From assembly GCA_027295975.1 (NCBI GenBank), contig JAPUJX010000289.1:1-6698 (forward strand): a stretch of DNA of 6,698 bases, in the 5' to 3' direction. The notes under the pieces are model-generated. The model was not told the origin of the DNA. It saw nothing but the letters and a program-made list of their open reading frames with translations, and did not search any database. Position numbers and translations under genes: made by a program. The first letter of the stretch is position 1, and each line of letters starts with the position of its first letter. Shown here one piece after another: positions 6,693 through 6,698 of this stretch. The stretch is from Gammaproteobacteria bacterium. Lineage in GTDB: Bacteria > Pseudomonadota > Gammaproteobacteria > Pseudomonadales > Azotimanducaceae.

Positions 6693-6698
6693 TCTGAT

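Noticed and set aside
6571..6698. CRISPR array
   Set aside because: Repeat units are only 11 bp with linkers of 0-3 bp and no unique spacers of about 30 bp.
6568..6698. Rho-independent terminator after the alkyl sulfatase
   Set aside because: The repeats are all direct, and I find no stem-loop followed by a T-run.

Overview
The window looks like chromosomal DNA of a Gram-negative bacterium, most likely a marine or environmental proteobacterium. That is inferred from the protein families, the moderately high GC and the tight co-directional packing; nothing here identifies the genus. All four genes lie on the + strand. No tRNA, rRNA, transposase, phage gene or CRISPR array is visible.

Positions 3-1112 hold the 3' part of a sodium:alanine/glycine symporter (AGCS family), whose start lies before the window. 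Nineteen bases later (1132-3624) comes an 830-residue fusion of a circularly permuted ATP-grasp domain and an Alpha-E domain. A transglutaminase-like cysteine peptidase follows almost without a gap (3633-4502). The last two are a known gene pair, predicted by comparative genomics to form or modify peptide (amide) bonds; the exact reaction is not established. The spacing suggests that all three genes are co-transcribed, with the transporter possibly supplying an amino acid.

After a 121-bp gap with no recognisable terminator or promoter lies a complete alkyl sulfatase (4624-6567) of the SdsA1/BDS1/YjcS metallo-beta-lactamase family. It has all the expected zinc ligands but no signal peptide. 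It is probably a separate transcription unit concerned with sulfate-ester hydrolysis.

The most unusual feature starts three bases after the alkyl sulfatase stop codon and runs to the window edge (6571-6698). It is a dense array of an 11-bp direct repeat, GATCCGATTCA, arranged as two blocks of four units. Each block is closed by the same 13-mer, GGACATCCACTAG. The array contains seven GATC sites in about 90 bp, and the final bases GAT may begin another unit. Its function is unknown.
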